Shown piece by piece: positions 45,731 to 58,165 of a stretch of DNA of 64,000 nt. This DNA is from Dasypus novemcinctus (taxonomy: Eukaryota > Chordata > Mammalia > Cingulata > Dasypodidae), in assembly GCF_030445035.2 (NCBI RefSeq), contig NC_080682.1:35880770-35944769 (forward strand), written 5' to 3'. Within the stretch, counting starts at the first letter, position 1, and every line of letters starts with the position of its first letter. A program made the position numbers and the translations under genes. The notes beneath the pieces were generated by a model. The model ran no database searches. It was given only the letters and a program-made list of their open reading frames with translations, and was not told the DNA's origin.

Positions 45731-46885
45731 GCACTTAAAGGTATTTTAGGGGAAAAGCCATTGAAGTGCCCAGAACTCAGGCTATGTGGAACAGGGTTTA
45801 TGTTCTGTCCTGGTAGGAAGGTTTTTTGTTTTTCATTTTGCTGAGGACAATCTCTCTTCCAATAGCCAGGTAAATTGCAAATGGAGCATCTATATCTAGG
45901 TCATTGTTTTGGCATTTTATTTCTGGTCTTCACATTTTAATTGGTTTGAAACTCGTGGGCATAGATCTAGGTTCTTGTAATCAGCTTTGTTTTTTGGCCT
46001 TTTTATACCCATGGAAAAATTATACCATGGAGATATTGGGGCTTTGAATATGTTCCCCAAGTTACCCCTCATGCATCCATTTATAAACTTCCCCTGGACA
46101 GACTAACATGTGGTCGATTGATAGTGGTCTGGAAGCCTGAAGTAGTGATCTCCTATAAGTATTTTATATTCCTTTTAGAATTTCTGAAGATCTGTCTATG
46201 CCTTGGGGAAATTCCTTGACTATAACTCATAGTTTAGCCTTTGACTGGAGATAACTTTGAAGTTATCTTTAAAAGTTTTTTGTGGTGGTTCTCTGGTAAA
46301 CTCAGAGGGTCTAACTGTATAATCAACTTCATAAATTGATCTGGAAAGTGGGGCCATTCTTCTAATGCGTTAGCTGAGAATATTCAGGCAAAGGTGGATA
46401 AAGAGAAAGAGAAGTTGTGGTAGGAGAGATGTGAACCAAAGGCTCACTGGAATTAAGGGTTTGAATTTTTAATTTCTCATTTACTTTCTTTTAGGAGTCC
46501 TTTAAGAAACTCTTTTAGGGTCCTGTAGTTTTTTAAAAACTCCATATGCCAATTCAAATAGGCATCCCATTTATTCTGCTTTATTTGGGAGCCTGCTTTT
46601 CATGGACACTTCTGGAATGACTAATCTTCAGCTGAAAACATCCCCATATGGGCCATTGCAAATCTAAGTTATCCTTAGTGATGGTCTGCCATTTAGTAAA
46701 GTTGGTGCAATTCTGTGTCCCATTATTCTTAAACATAAAAGATATTGGAGTGCCAGATGGCAGAGTGCCCTTAGAATTTGGGGATCTCATCAGTAAACCA
46801 ACAGCAAAAAGCTGCAATACCACAGAGGAATTATGTGAATAAAATAAAATGTTAAGTCTCAGGTCCCTCATAAGGGATCTTCCTG
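45731..46885 (-). pseudogene. Class I ERV gag remnant (matrix to nucleocapsid)
   Basis: The minus-strand start region reads GTPISFMFKNNGTQNC, then DNLDLQWPIWGCFQL, a gag matrix-like block (46640-46790). At the downstream end a zinc-knuckle remnant reads CNLPGYWKRDCPQQN (about 45855-45900). Capsid frames between are broken. It has the same strand as the RNase H-integrase-env pieces at 30-36 kb and may be the 5' part of that provirus, with protease and most RT lost; this link is inferred. Confidence 0.65.
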
Positions 46886-47799
46886 CTGAAAATAATTGGC
46901 CCAGTAACCCCTGGACAGGAACTCAATGAGATCAGAGAGTTCAAACTTGGAGAAAGTCATAAGTTGGTGTGCTGATCTATATTATTCACATTTTGATATA
47001 ATATTAGAATCGATTCTTAAATATCTAAAAAAATAATAATACCTGCTTGGCATTTTTTAGAGAATTGCATTAAACCTAGGGATTTGTTTTAATTAATTAA
47101 GCTTTTACAAGGTATTTTATTTTTAAAATTTAAATATTAAATTTTATTAAAATATGTTATATAATAGTATCTAAGTATCTAGGCATCAGGATCTTAGACA
47201 GTAAAAGCAAATTAAATGCAAATAATGTAGAGATAAGGATATAATAAAAATAAGGAAAGAAATCAAAGACATAAATAACAGTCCTAAATAGAGAATAGAA
47301 AGAAAACTAAATATTGGTACTTTGAAAGATGAATAAAAGTGGAAAATCTTTAGCAAGATGAATTAAAAAAAAGAAAGTGGGAGAAAAAGAAGCAAATTTT
47401 CAATATGAGGATTGGAACTCATACATTACATGTAGTAGTTTAAAATTTACAAATACTTTGAAATATTGTTTGGCAATATCTACTGAAGGTACCAAAATTA
47501 TGATCCAGAAATTCTGCCACCAGATATTAGCATAATATGATAAATTTTCCAAAGTATCATCAATCAGAAGTGTAAATGCTGAATCATACATGGTCAAAGC
47601 AGGAGCAATACATCGAATAAGCATATGGATCACACTTGTGGTGTGTCTGATCTTGCTTGCAATCAATTCTGAAAGCAGCTGAGCAATTAAGTCTAGTAAT
47701 GAAATTTAAATTATCCTTGAACTTAAAAGTGAGATTGCACATCCATTTCAGGATCAGAAACCAAAAACTCTAAAGTAAGTGTTGTCCCCAACATATTTA
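46886..47799. other. AT-rich DNA and start of OR duplication unit 3
   Basis: 46886-47150 holds nothing I can identify. 47200-47560 is an old plus-strand L1-like stretch that aligns with 23120-23420 of unit 2 (GGATATAATAAAAATAAGGA against GGATATAATAAAATAAGTAA). There is no gene. Confidence 0.5.
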
Positions 47800-48545
47800 C
47801 ACTTGACTAGGCACATGGATCAAAAACATCACCAAATGTACACGTTAAGTATTCTGGAGAGTTAAACATGCCAGAAGCATCTTTTTCAATAGGGCTAAAG
47901 AACCTCAAGTATAAACCTATCAAATTGGATCCAGAGATGAATTTAGTAACAGCTTGGTAATTAAAATGAATTGGACCTACAACTGAAAGCAAGAGGATTG
48001 CATCCAGCATCCATGTGGAATCTAAGCCCCCTCTTGATATAGATGTTGAATGGACACAACCATTCCGAGGTCCACAGGATGGAGGAATAGAGTATGGATT
48101 AGAGTGGACTTACTGATATTCTATTCATGAACTATTGTGATTAGTAATCAAAGAAAATGTGGCATTGGTGTGGAGAAAGTGGCCATGGTGACTGCTGGGG
48201 TTAGGAAGTGGGAGGAAGAGAGAGATGTGATGTGGGGGCATTTTTGGGACTTGGAGTTGTCCTGGATGGTGCTGCAGGGACAGTTACCGGACATTGTATG
48301 TCCTTCCATGGCCCACTGGGTGGACTGTTAGAGAGTGTGGGCTATGGTGTGGACCATTGACCACGAGGTGCAGCGGTGCTCAGAGATGTTTTCACCAAAT
48401 GCAATGAATGTCTCATGATGATGGAGGAGATTGTTGTTATGGGGGGAGGAGTGGGGTAAGAGGGGTAGGGGTATATGGGGACCTCATAATTTTTGAATGT
48501 AATATTTAAAAAATAAAGACAAAAAAATCAGGAAAAATAAAATAA
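47800..48545 (+). mobile_element. LINE 3' end, plus orientation
   Basis: This is the reverse-orientation counterpart of the 3' part of 15401-17230: GAGGTCCACAGGATGGAGGA, GATATTCTATTCATGAACTA, then a poly(A)-like end ATTTAAAAAATAAAGACAAA (about 48505-48530). A short open frame (48137-48331) is not a gene. Confidence 0.8.
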
Positions 48546-50219
48546 AATAAAATGAATTGGAGAGAGAACCTGAGGGAACAATCTTTATATGGTTTCAAGA
48601 GAGCTGCTTATAAAACTAATTCAAGAAAAGGAGGAGCTCTCAAGGAAGTCTTAATAGCAAAACAGAATTTTATCATTTGGTAGAAAATAAATAAGTATGA
48701 GTAAAACATATTGCATCCTGGCCATCTGTACATTTCAGGTGAATTGTGAGTTAGTGAAATCATTTTACCCTCAATTTATTTCATGCAATTCTCATGGAAT
48801 TTAAAATTACTTTGGCATGGAAATGAATAAGATTAGTAAAAGCAATAAAAGAATGTTAAAAATTGGTGGGGAGGAGACAATACTCAAAGATCCAGGGAAA
48901 TCAAACAAAGAATTTATATATCAAAAGTATTGGTTACCCTGGAAAATGTTGGGAATATTCAAAGTTTGGAGCCAGGCCACTGGAGAGAGCCATTCAGGAT
49001 TTCCTTCCTTCTGAGGGAAAAATGAAGACTGTATACTTGCCCATCAGTAAAGAAGCTCCAGCCAAGCCCCAAATTTCCCTTAGGAGAAAATCGCTTTTGG
49101 TCAGGAGGAGAGGTACCTGAAGAGATGTCAACTCACTCTGATAGACGTATTGGAGTTCTCAACAAAAGCATGACCCAGATGGAAAGACTTTTACTCATGT
49201 TAAGAAGAGACAGAACAAGGCCAGCTTCGTAGCTTCACTAGTGAGTGTTAGTTCCTGTAGCAGTTTGATATTATTGATGAATTCCAAAAGGAAATATTGG
49301 ATTATGTTTGTAAACTGGTCTTTTCCTCTGGACATATGAGATTATATTGCATTCCTCTTGTTCCAGTAGAGCATTGAGTCCTCAACCCTTGGTGGGTGGG
49401 GACTCACAGTTAAAAGGCATGACAAAAGACAGAGTTGTAGAGTTTTTAATTTTGGAGTTTTGATATCAGAATTTGATGCTTCAGTCTTAAAGTGGAGCTC
49501 CGGGAAGTAGGCACACAGAGGAAAGAGAAACAAGCCCTGGGAAGAGAGGAACCCTGTGCCCAGAGCAAGACCTAGGTAGAGACAAACCCAGGAAGCCTTA
49601 ACCCTGGCAGACGTCGGCAACCATCTTGCTCCAACACATGGAAATAGACTTTGGTGAGGGAAGTAAACTATGCTTTATGGCCTGGTATCTGTAAGTTCCT
49701 ACCACAAATAAATACCCTTTATAAAACCAACAGACTTTTGGTATTTTGCTTCAGTACCCCTGTGGCTGATTAATACAGTTCTCCATGGTCAGAAAATTTC
49801 AATCTGTGGCCAGCAAAGTGAGATAGTCTATGTGAAGCATCCCTTTCTTGTGTTTGTGTGCCACAGTGGAGAAATCTTGCTCCCTCCCAATGAGGGACAG
49901 ATCTACCACCAGGCTGTACCTGAATGTCAATACACATGCTCACCAGAGACACACTGCCTCCAATGGTGTTTACATATGCTCTGGATAATAGGGGAAGGAA
50001 TGTACCAGAAATCCCCTTACTATCAGGGGATTGTGCTTTATCCTGCCAGGGTGATACACCTGGTCCTGTGCACAAGATAAGTTTTTGGGAAAGGTGGCAG
50101 GCCACATTAGGACTGTACCTTACCTCAATCACCAACCAATTTATCTCATTCTTCTAGAGGTGACCTAGAGCTGTTGAGAGAACAAAACACCTGTGCTTCT
50201 TTAATTAAATTATTATTCT
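48546..50219. other. Intergenic DNA of unit 3 with one LTR
   Basis: 48546-49255 and 49778-50219 hold no coding feature or repeat that I can name. Apparent open frames (about 48817-49120 and 49832-50157) have no recognisable protein character. Confidence 0.4.
49256..49777 (+). mobile_element. Solo LTR of the 'TGTAGCAG' family, plus orientation
   Basis: It begins TGTAGCAGTTTGATATTATT and ends GTGGCTGATTAATACA, with AATAAATACCC near 49707. Flanks GTTCC (49251-49255) and GTTCT (49778-49782) form a near-perfect 5-bp duplication. Confidence 0.88.
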
Positions 50220-53155
50220 GAGCAGAATTGTTGTTGCTGTTGTTGTTGCTACTGCTATCAGAGACAGTTTGGCTCATTCTTAAAACTTGACTTCATAATA
50301 AGAAAACCTGGATATAATCTCTTACTAGACACACTGCTCAACTTCTATGGGAAGGGTACTTAAATTCCATGAGTTCCTAGTGACAAAAACAACTCTACTC
50401 TAACCATATATAGAGTACCAATTAGAACCCAGTAGTTGAACTAGGACCTTTAAGAGATTATGTTCATGGTTACACAGAAAGATTACCACAAATAACTCTT
50501 TCTGTCTCTGGAGCCTAAACTCTTGGTGACCACACACAGAGAACTGCACATTCTCTCTAGACCCCCAGCAAGCCAAGCATAGTCTAATTCCTGGCCTGTA
50601 ATACATGAGCTGGACTGAAATGCAAGTCATGAAAGAAAAAGGCCCTGCCTCGCAATCTGATATTCTCCCAGATTCTTCAATAAAGAAAGGTTGGAAAAAA
50701 TGGCTGCTAGTCTAATTTTCTTCATGGTGAACCCAATTCACAGAGTGGCTAATTTCACACTAAAGTTATTAGAACACAAAGTAAAATAACACTATTTTCC
50801 GTACTTTCTGGCTCAGGTAGTTCAACAGATATTTAATAAAATTAATATGTTCTCAGAAAGTTGCTGGTTTAATAAAAGAAGAAAGGATGAACTATTTTAA
50901 ATTAAGAATGCTCTGAAATATTTAGGATACATTGTGACTATATCCGTAGGCCTCTATTATGCCTGAAGAGAATAATGGGATAGAGAAGAGAATTCCCTGA
51001 ATATGCCTTCTCATCTTTTCCTAAAGAAAAAATATAGGGTTTTTAAATTACTGATAAATTCCTATAGTAACGGAGAAATTGACTATACTACACATTTATG
51101 ACCCATAATTATTTCATAGTTATTCTATCATAATATATGTTGAATAAAATGATATTTTTGCAAATATCATGTATTGTGCTATAGCATAGAAAATGTATGC
51201 TAGAAATACCACCTAGGAAGTACATATTTTAACTTAGTTCACCATGTTTGTTTGTTTGTTTTCATAATTGTGCCAATAACTTCTGTGAACCTTTGGGGAA
51301 AAAGTGATAAGTCTCATGATTTTCTTGTTTATTATACTATCTGTGCAATGAGTCTTTCTCCCTCAGCTCTCCTCGAGTCCCCCAAGTCCTCCAATACCAT
51401 AGTACACCCAGAAACACATACATAATACACAGAGGCACCCACATATGTACACTTTTCTCTATTTGAAAAGAATCCAAAACTTCATGTAAAAATATGTTAA
51501 ATCAATCGAACAGAACTATGAATAACTAGTTGCAGTTAATTTTGTAGGAATGGGCAGAAAAATTTTATCTTATATACCAGAGGTTTCCATGGAACTACAG
51601 AAAAACAGTTATTTTTAGATACAGGAAAGGATCTAAAAGATTTAACACAGAAAGAGGAGTTCCTAACACTAACATGAATGTGGTTTCCTCTACAGTTATT
51701 TCTGATCTTGCTTTGGCTGTGGGACTGGAACCTCAATCAGGTAAACTGTGTGGGAGCAATGTGACAATTCTGCAGATAAAAGGCACACCTGGAGAGTGAG
51801 AAATGGCTGCTGGATGGGAACCAGTGCACAGAGTGAGATTGGTTTATATGATTTATAATATTTCAGAGTAAGGTGTAGTTGGAATAGTAGTACACCTTGA
51901 TGCAGAATAAAATAAATTTAAAACTATATTATAGGGTACATATATTTTCCTGGATTTTACTGCCACTATGAGATGCACTTATGCATATAGCCTAAAACTT
52001 TCAGAACTCATTTATTTTGTTATTAATTCACACTTGCTAAAGACATAAAGAATGTTCATGATATGTGAGAAGAGTGTATGCCATCAAATAAAACAATGAT
52101 AAATTAACTTCAGTAATGATTTCCTTTATTGAGTGTCAGGTACATTGCAAGAATAAAGAGAAATACAAAAAAAAATAGAATAGCATAAAATTTTCTGTCT
52201 CAAACTAATGGGGAAAATACAGGTCATAAGAAAAATAATATTAGACTAAGATATAACATAGTTTGAAATAGAATCAAAGTGCAGAAAAAGAGAACTATAA
52301 AAGCAGGGAAGAAAAAGAAAATAGTTATGATCTGTTTGTATGTCTACAACATCCCACTGAATAAGGTAATGAAAAACAATTATGAAGTATATTGAAGTCA
52401 TGGACTTGCAAATATATTGGGATTGGATATCCTGAGCAGAGGAGATAACAGAAATAATTCCATAGATATTAAAGATTGTTAAGTGTGCTTGGAGAACATA
52501 GAACTATCCAGTAATAGATTATATAACAAATGAAAGTGAGGAAAGACCTAAATATGAGTCCCTATTATGCCATATTCCATCAAACACTTCATATGTGTTA
52601 GCTAATATACCATTACAACACGATTATAAGAATAATATTACCACATTTTATAGAGGTCTCAAAAATGGAAGCTCACAAAATTGAAGCAAATTGACAAAAC
52701 CCAGAATAAAAATGGACAGCCAGCATTTGACCAACACATACCTGACCCCAAAGTATATTATTGCCTGAATACATCATATTTTATCCCAGTGTAATAGGAC
52801 TAAGGTTAATAAATTAGAACCAAGGCAATTTTGGGGGATTTCTGATTAGCAGTGTGAAGTAGATTTATTCCAAGGACCATATTCCTCCAGGTAATTTTTT
52901 TAAAAATGTGAGTGACTTGATCAATAATGCGATTTAGGAAGGCATTTCTTGTATTCATCAAATATAAGTGGTCAGACCTTGAGCCAATTGGACACTTTAG
53001 TGTGCAGATTGCAAGAAGAATAACAGTAAATTTTGGTTTCGGTTCATAAAAAGTGAGGGGTTATTTAGTCTAACACTTCAAAGAGAATTCTTTCTAAAAT
53101 TTCTGTCAACTACCCTAGAGACATAAAATAGAAAGCACATTGACTATCACCTTAT
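50220..53155. repeat. OR duplication unit 3, 3' flank of the intact OR
   Basis: It aligns block by block with unit 2 (24240-27900) and unit 1 (9100-11430); see those entries. 50225-50255 contains a short GTT-repeat run. No gene is seen. A TTTATT on the plus strand near 52863 is a possible AATAAA polyadenylation signal for the OR on the minus strand. Confidence 0.75.
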
Positions 53156-54100
53156 TTACTTTAATTCCAAATACGTCATTTGAGACCATACCTTTTGCAA
53201 GGCAATTTTCATCTCTGCATTTCTCAGGGTATAGATGAGAGGGTTCAGCATTGGTGCAAACACAATGTAAAACAGAGAGATTTCCTTTTCATGTATTTCA
53301 CTCTCAGCAGGTAGAACAGAGGTAAAGATGCAAGGCACAAAAAACAAACCTACAACCATAATATGAGAACTACAAGTTGAGAGAGCTTTGCGTCGCCCTG
53401 CAGAAGTGTGTGTCCTAAGATGGTAGAGAATGAGAATGTAGGAAGCCAAAAGGACCATAAAAACTACACCTACCACCATCCCTGAATTGACAATAGCTAA
53501 GATATTAAAGACATAAATATCTTGACAGGCCAGTTTCAAAAGTGGCTTCACATCACACATGTAGTGATTGATCTGATTCGGGCCACAGAAAGGTAAATTG
53601 AGGACCATGAGCAGTAGACCAATAGAGTGCCAAACGGCCAAGACCCAGGCCATCATGATAAGCACGTTACACCTCTGCCGGTTCATGATGACCATGTAGT
53701 GCAAGGGCTTGACAATAGCAACATAGCGGTCAAAAGCCATGGACACCAAGATTAATATTTCCACACCTGCCAGAAAGTGAACAGTGAAGAGCTGGGTCAT
53801 ACAGCTGTTATAAGAAATGCTTTTTTTCTTTGCACCTAAGTCTCTGATTAGTCGGGGAACCACAGTGGAGGTGTAGAAAAGGTCAGTGATGGATAGGTGA
53901 CAGAGAAAATAGTACATTGGTTGTTGGATTAGATGGCTGCAGGTGATGGTGAGGAAGATGATGAAGTTTCCCATTAAGACTGTCAAGTAACAGAGCAGGA
54001 ACAAGAAACAGAACAGTAGCTCTATCTGTCTGTTTTCCAGTAGCCCCAAAAAGACAAATTCAGTGATATTGATATGATTTTCCATGACATTAAAGTACAT
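53156..54100 (-). CDS. Intact olfactory receptor, OR4-type class II GPCR
   Basis: This is a single-exon odorant receptor of olfactory neuron cilia, expected to signal through G-olf and adenylyl cyclase III. The 314-residue frame is uninterrupted. Visible landmarks are an N-glycosylation site NIT (residues 11-13), a GN in TM1 (44-45), PMYYFL (61-66, usually PMYFFL), Cys100 and Cys182 for the conserved disulfide, MAFDRYVAIVKPLHY with DRY at 124-126, KALSTCSSH before TM6 (238-246), and PMLNPLIYTLRN in TM7 (283-294). The second Met (residue 6, base 54085), giving MENHINITEF, is the more typical OR4 start and would give 309 residues. Two paralogues in this window are dead, so this is the only survivor. 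The subfamily cannot be fixed by eye; OR4A, OR4C, OR4E and OR4P-like relatives are the comparison set. Confidence 0.95.
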   Translation of the reverse strand: MYFNVMENHINITEFVFLGLLENRQIELLFCFLFLLCYLTVLMGNFIIFLTITCSHLIQQPMYYFLCHLSITDLFYTSTVVPRLIRDLGAKKKSISYNSCMTQLFTVHFLAGVEILILVSMAFDRYVAIVKPLHYMVIMNRQRCNVLIMMAWVLAVWHSIGLLLMVLNLPFCGPNQINHYMCDVKPLLKLACQDIYVFNILAIVNSGMVVGVVFMVLLASYILILYHLRTHTSAGRRKALSTCSSHIMVVGLFFVPCIFTSVLPAESEIHEKEISLFYIVFAPMLNPLIYTLRNAEMKIALQKVWSQMTYLELK

Positions 54101-56394
54101 CTAGCATCCACATAATCAACTTAATTAATTAGCAATGATACAGAACATAGTAGTAAATATTTAATACCATTTGTTAACATTGGGATAGATTAATAACTGA
54201 ATGATAATATACTTCACAATAGATTAGTTACAGAATTAAGTTTTAATTTCTTTTAAATTAAAGTCACAACATTATAAAAGATTTTTAATGACTGCATGAC
54301 AACCCAATGCTTAAGGACATCCTCTTCTTATACTCATTTTTCATATGGGATAATAGAAGCAGAATAGGGCTCATTAATTATATCAAATCATTAAGATATT
54401 AAACAGTAGAACAAAGATATGAACCTGTATCTGAAGCAAGATTCCATGTGTTTCAAATTCATGCTGCATTATTCACAGACAAGTGGAATTCCAGATTTTT
54501 TGTTTGCCATCTCTGTAAAAGAAGCAAGGTCTTTCTCCATTTGTGCCACTAATTATATAATTTAAGCAACTATCTACCATTCTCTATACTATTTAGAAAT
54601 GAGCTAAATCTAAATTTCACACTGATACTCCATATATCCACAATAACTAAATATTTATCCTTGAAATAAAAATAAAATCAAGGCTGTAAATCATCCAGAG
54701 AAATGCTCTGAATTATTTGCTAATATTTAGCATGTTTGCTTGAAGTCCATTCAGAACATGGAAAAGCTGGAAATAGAGAATTAGAGAAAGCTATTTCTGA
54801 GTATCTGAATATAGGAAACTAATGTTATTATATAAAGCTTCATCTTTCTCCTAATTATGTTAAAGGCACATTTTAGAGACTGCTGTAAACACTTTAGGAA
54901 CACATTAAAAGATTCATTGTTTTATTTTTCTGGCCATTTTGAAGGAACTAAAGAGCCTAAAGCATGACCTGCATATTTGAACACAGATTTAGAAGAGTGC
55001 GGACATTCAGGTATGGTGTATCTGGGGGAGGAAGCTAATATATTTACATTGAAACCTTCACCTTCATCTCCATGCAGATGTTCTCAGCAAATAATGTCTT
55101 TCCCATAAGACTGGTAGTTTTGATGAAATTGTTTTTGTTTGATAATAGCATCGGGTACAATATGATATAGTCTAAGGATCAGAGGATAAGCATTCAGACT
55201 TGACCCTCACTCCAATTTCTGTTAGTAGGGATGGTCAATTCATTTTCTCTGGTTGTTTTTCTTCATCTGAAAATAGAACTGAAATAATGGAGCTATTTAA
55301 TATAAGCCAAGAGAAAAGGAAATGAAGTTCATATAAAGTATGTTAAGGGCTTATGATTTTAACTTAATTCACTAGCACAGAACAGTTCTCCTGAATATAT
55401 TTTGGAGAACAAACTTCTTTAAGGAAGTGTGATTATCAGCCTTTTTACCAATATTCTTGTGCTTTTACAAATTCTTTCTCTGTCTCTGTCTCTCTATCTT
55501 TCTCACACACACTTGTGTGTATGCATGCATAGATGGATACACAGGACTATAGGAGAAAAGAATTTTCAGTTCCCCTTTTCAGATACCTTATAGTTAAAGA
55601 GTCTCTTCCAAAATTCCTCCTTCTTTACACATTAAAACCCTGGAGAAAAATCCTGTGAGAAATTGTATGAAATTAAGTATCAACTGTATTTTGAAAGGTA
55701 GAAAAAATGTTGAAGAAAGAACATTGAGGATATGTTATGATATGGGTAAATATCCACCAAGACGAATATTAACTTTTTGTTTTTGTTTTCTTTAATTATT
55801 ACCTCAACAATAATAATAATAATACAACTTGTGAAAGTGAAATTCATTGACATAATTATTATTAACAGATGGATTTAGAGTAAAAAGTTTAGATACCATA
55901 CATGAAGCAAATAAAATAGTTGGAAGCTACATGTTCTTAGATTCTGACTGATACTACAATACTTCTGTATCTTCAACATATAAGAAGCAAATTCACCACA
56001 ATCTAATTAGGTATACATTATTATTCTTGTTTTGCAAACTGGGAAACTAAAGCCCAAGACTACACAAATATTAAGGGAAAGGTCAATATCCAAACCATAA
56101 CCGTGTTAATACAGGTTGATATATTTTTTTACTATGCTTAAATTTCTTCTCACAAATACAAATAAAATCTTAAATATCTTAATTTTCCCTCAAATTATGA
56201 TCCAGATGTTTCTGAATGACATCTCTTGAAATAAACCCAAGCTAAAATAATCCAGAAGAACTTAAACTTGAAAAATTTACTATGATTAAATTTTAAGTAT
56301 ATGAAGAAATGTTTGCAATTTCAATATTTATTATACACACATCTACTGTAGTCACATTTATATTTATATACTAACCATAGTGTTCTCTTCCCGC
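54101..56394 (-). other. Probable 5' intron/upstream region of the OR
   Basis: These 2.3 kb of AT-rich DNA carry no recognised repeat apart from a short TCTC/CACA tract at about 55483-55520. OR genes commonly have a non-coding 5' exon a few kb upstream, so this may be intron. It is largely absent from unit 1. The minus strand has an AG directly before the ATG at 54100, but no strong pyrimidine tract, so no splice site is called. Confidence 0.4.
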
Positions 56395-56640
56395 AGAAGA
56401 CTTTTTTAATTAAAGCAGCAAATTTATGTGGAATGTCTTTGTTCCATGAATATCCAACCAATAGAATCTTTTAGGAAGACATCACTGGGAACACCTTCAG
56501 TTAAAGGGCAGAAAAATTACCGAGGGATAATCTCCTCTGGGCATATTGCAGCAGTTAATGCATATGTAGTCATGACTTCAGAAATAAAGCCAACATTATA
56601 ATAGTGGTTATAGAGGTGAATTTAAAGATTTTACTTCTTT
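56395..56640 (-). promoter_or_regulatory. Candidate OR promoter/5' exon block (unit 3 copy)
   Basis: It is conserved with 12540-12750 although the surrounding non-coding DNA has diverged or been lost. It contains TTAATTAA (56406-56413), a homeodomain-type site, and TCCTCTGGG (56533-56541), one base from the Olf/Ebf core TCCCNNGGG that the unit 1 copy matches exactly. OR promoters typically combine these two site types. Placement 2.3 kb upstream of the coding exon fits. The function is inferred. Confidence 0.5.
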
Positions 56641-58082
56641 CAGGTTCATCTTCAGTGTTATCATATGAAAGATTCAGGATTGATTTGATGTTACAACACT
56701 GATGAAATATTATGGATATTTGTTTTCCATATCACTTCTTTCCTGGAATAATCTCCTGAAAAACAGAAGCCAATGATATTTACCATATTATATAGTATAT
56801 AGCTATATATATAATTCAATTGGATCAATATGCAAAATAAGAATCAGAAGAGCATCCTGGTACTCATATCTTTTTGGATGCATATTTGAATAGTTTCTAA
56901 TATTTATTAAATCCACTGGAAAATTTGATGCCATGTATACATTTTGTTTTAAATTCTAACTAAGTATTTTGTGTAACTAGGTATCCATTATTAGGGTATG
57001 AATAGAATTAGTCAAACACCTTAGTGTATTATAAATTTTGTTTTCTTAATTTGTTTTTGTTTTGTTTTTGCTATGTGTTTTGATTTTTTTTGTTTGGGAG
57101 TGGAGCTTGGTTGGGGAATGTCAGTAGAATATAGTAAAGCAGATTTGAGTCAATCATAGCCTTTAGTTCAGAGCAGAAAATTTTCATGGCCCCGTGCAAG
57201 GTCCTACTTCTCTTTTATTTTATTTTATAATATTTTTTTCTTCTTTTCATCATCCATCTCCTGTCTTCATCTCATTTGAGCACCTGCTACACTTTATTTA
57301 ACAGATTTCAGATTCAACTTTTATTGCTACAGGTACTTCACATTTGTTGTGGTTTTCATAGAGCTGTCCACATATACTGAAAATAATCTCTTATTATATA
57401 ACTCTCATTAAATTATAGCATTTTCCTATGTCCTCTGTTTTCTATAAAACTCTGAATAAGACCAGTATCTAATAATAAAGCCTACATATATATGAAGCAA
57501 ATTTGGAAAAGTTAAATGAAGAAACAGGTAAATACACACTGGAAGATTTATATGCTATGTTATTGATTATTAATAAGTATCGCATGCATAATTCAGTTAA
57601 GATATGACAATTTTTTAAATATTTTGAATTAAATGACAATAAAAATACAACTTATCAAACTAGGATGAGAAAAATTAACTTATGGAGGGAAATGTTCAAA
57701 ATGAATGCATATATTAGAAAAGAAGAAAGATTAAAAATCAATAAACTAGATTTTTAGTTTATCAAGATGATTGCATAAGGTGTTTCAGGGTTCCTTTTGC
57801 TTAGAAAAATTTTGAGCAATTAATAGAAAACTTTTAGAGCTATCTTCCTCAGAGTGCCAGGAAACAGGAAAAGGACTGATGTAAACTGGCTATTGCTGAA
57901 TCAAGAAAAACAACCTACAAACAGTAAGAGTAGGAGATAGGAAGTCATTCATAATTGGTACAGTTTCTTTTAGAATGATGGAATAGTTTGTAATGTATAT
58001 TGGGGATTTTAATGCACTATTGTGAATGCAGTTAACACCACTGATTTGTATATCTGGATGTAACTGAAAAGGAAAATTTTAG
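56641..58082. other. AT-rich intergenic DNA with a short L1 ORF2 piece
   Basis: 57630-57770 reads as plus-strand L1 ORF2 (AACTTATCAAACTAGGATGA, then AAAATGAATGCATATATTAG). The rest has T-rich tracts (57050-57090) and nothing else I can name. Confidence 0.5.
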
Positions 58083-58165
58083 GCGAAGCGCAGTGTAGGT
58101 CAGTAGTTTGAGGGACTGCTTCTCATATACGAGGTCCCAAGTTCAATCACTGGTAACTCCTTTAA
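58083..58165 (+). mobile_element. Truncated DAS-type SINE head
   Basis: About 80 bp resemble the tRNA-derived head: GCGAAGCGCAGTGTAGGTCA, then CTTCTCATATACGAGGTCCC and a degenerate B box AGTTCAATCACTGG. It has a T-rich 3' side and no body. Confidence 0.65.

Noticed and set aside
48817-50157. Open frames of 65-121 codons in the unit 3 flank
   Set aside because: No recognisable domain, overlapping on both strands, partly inside an LTR.
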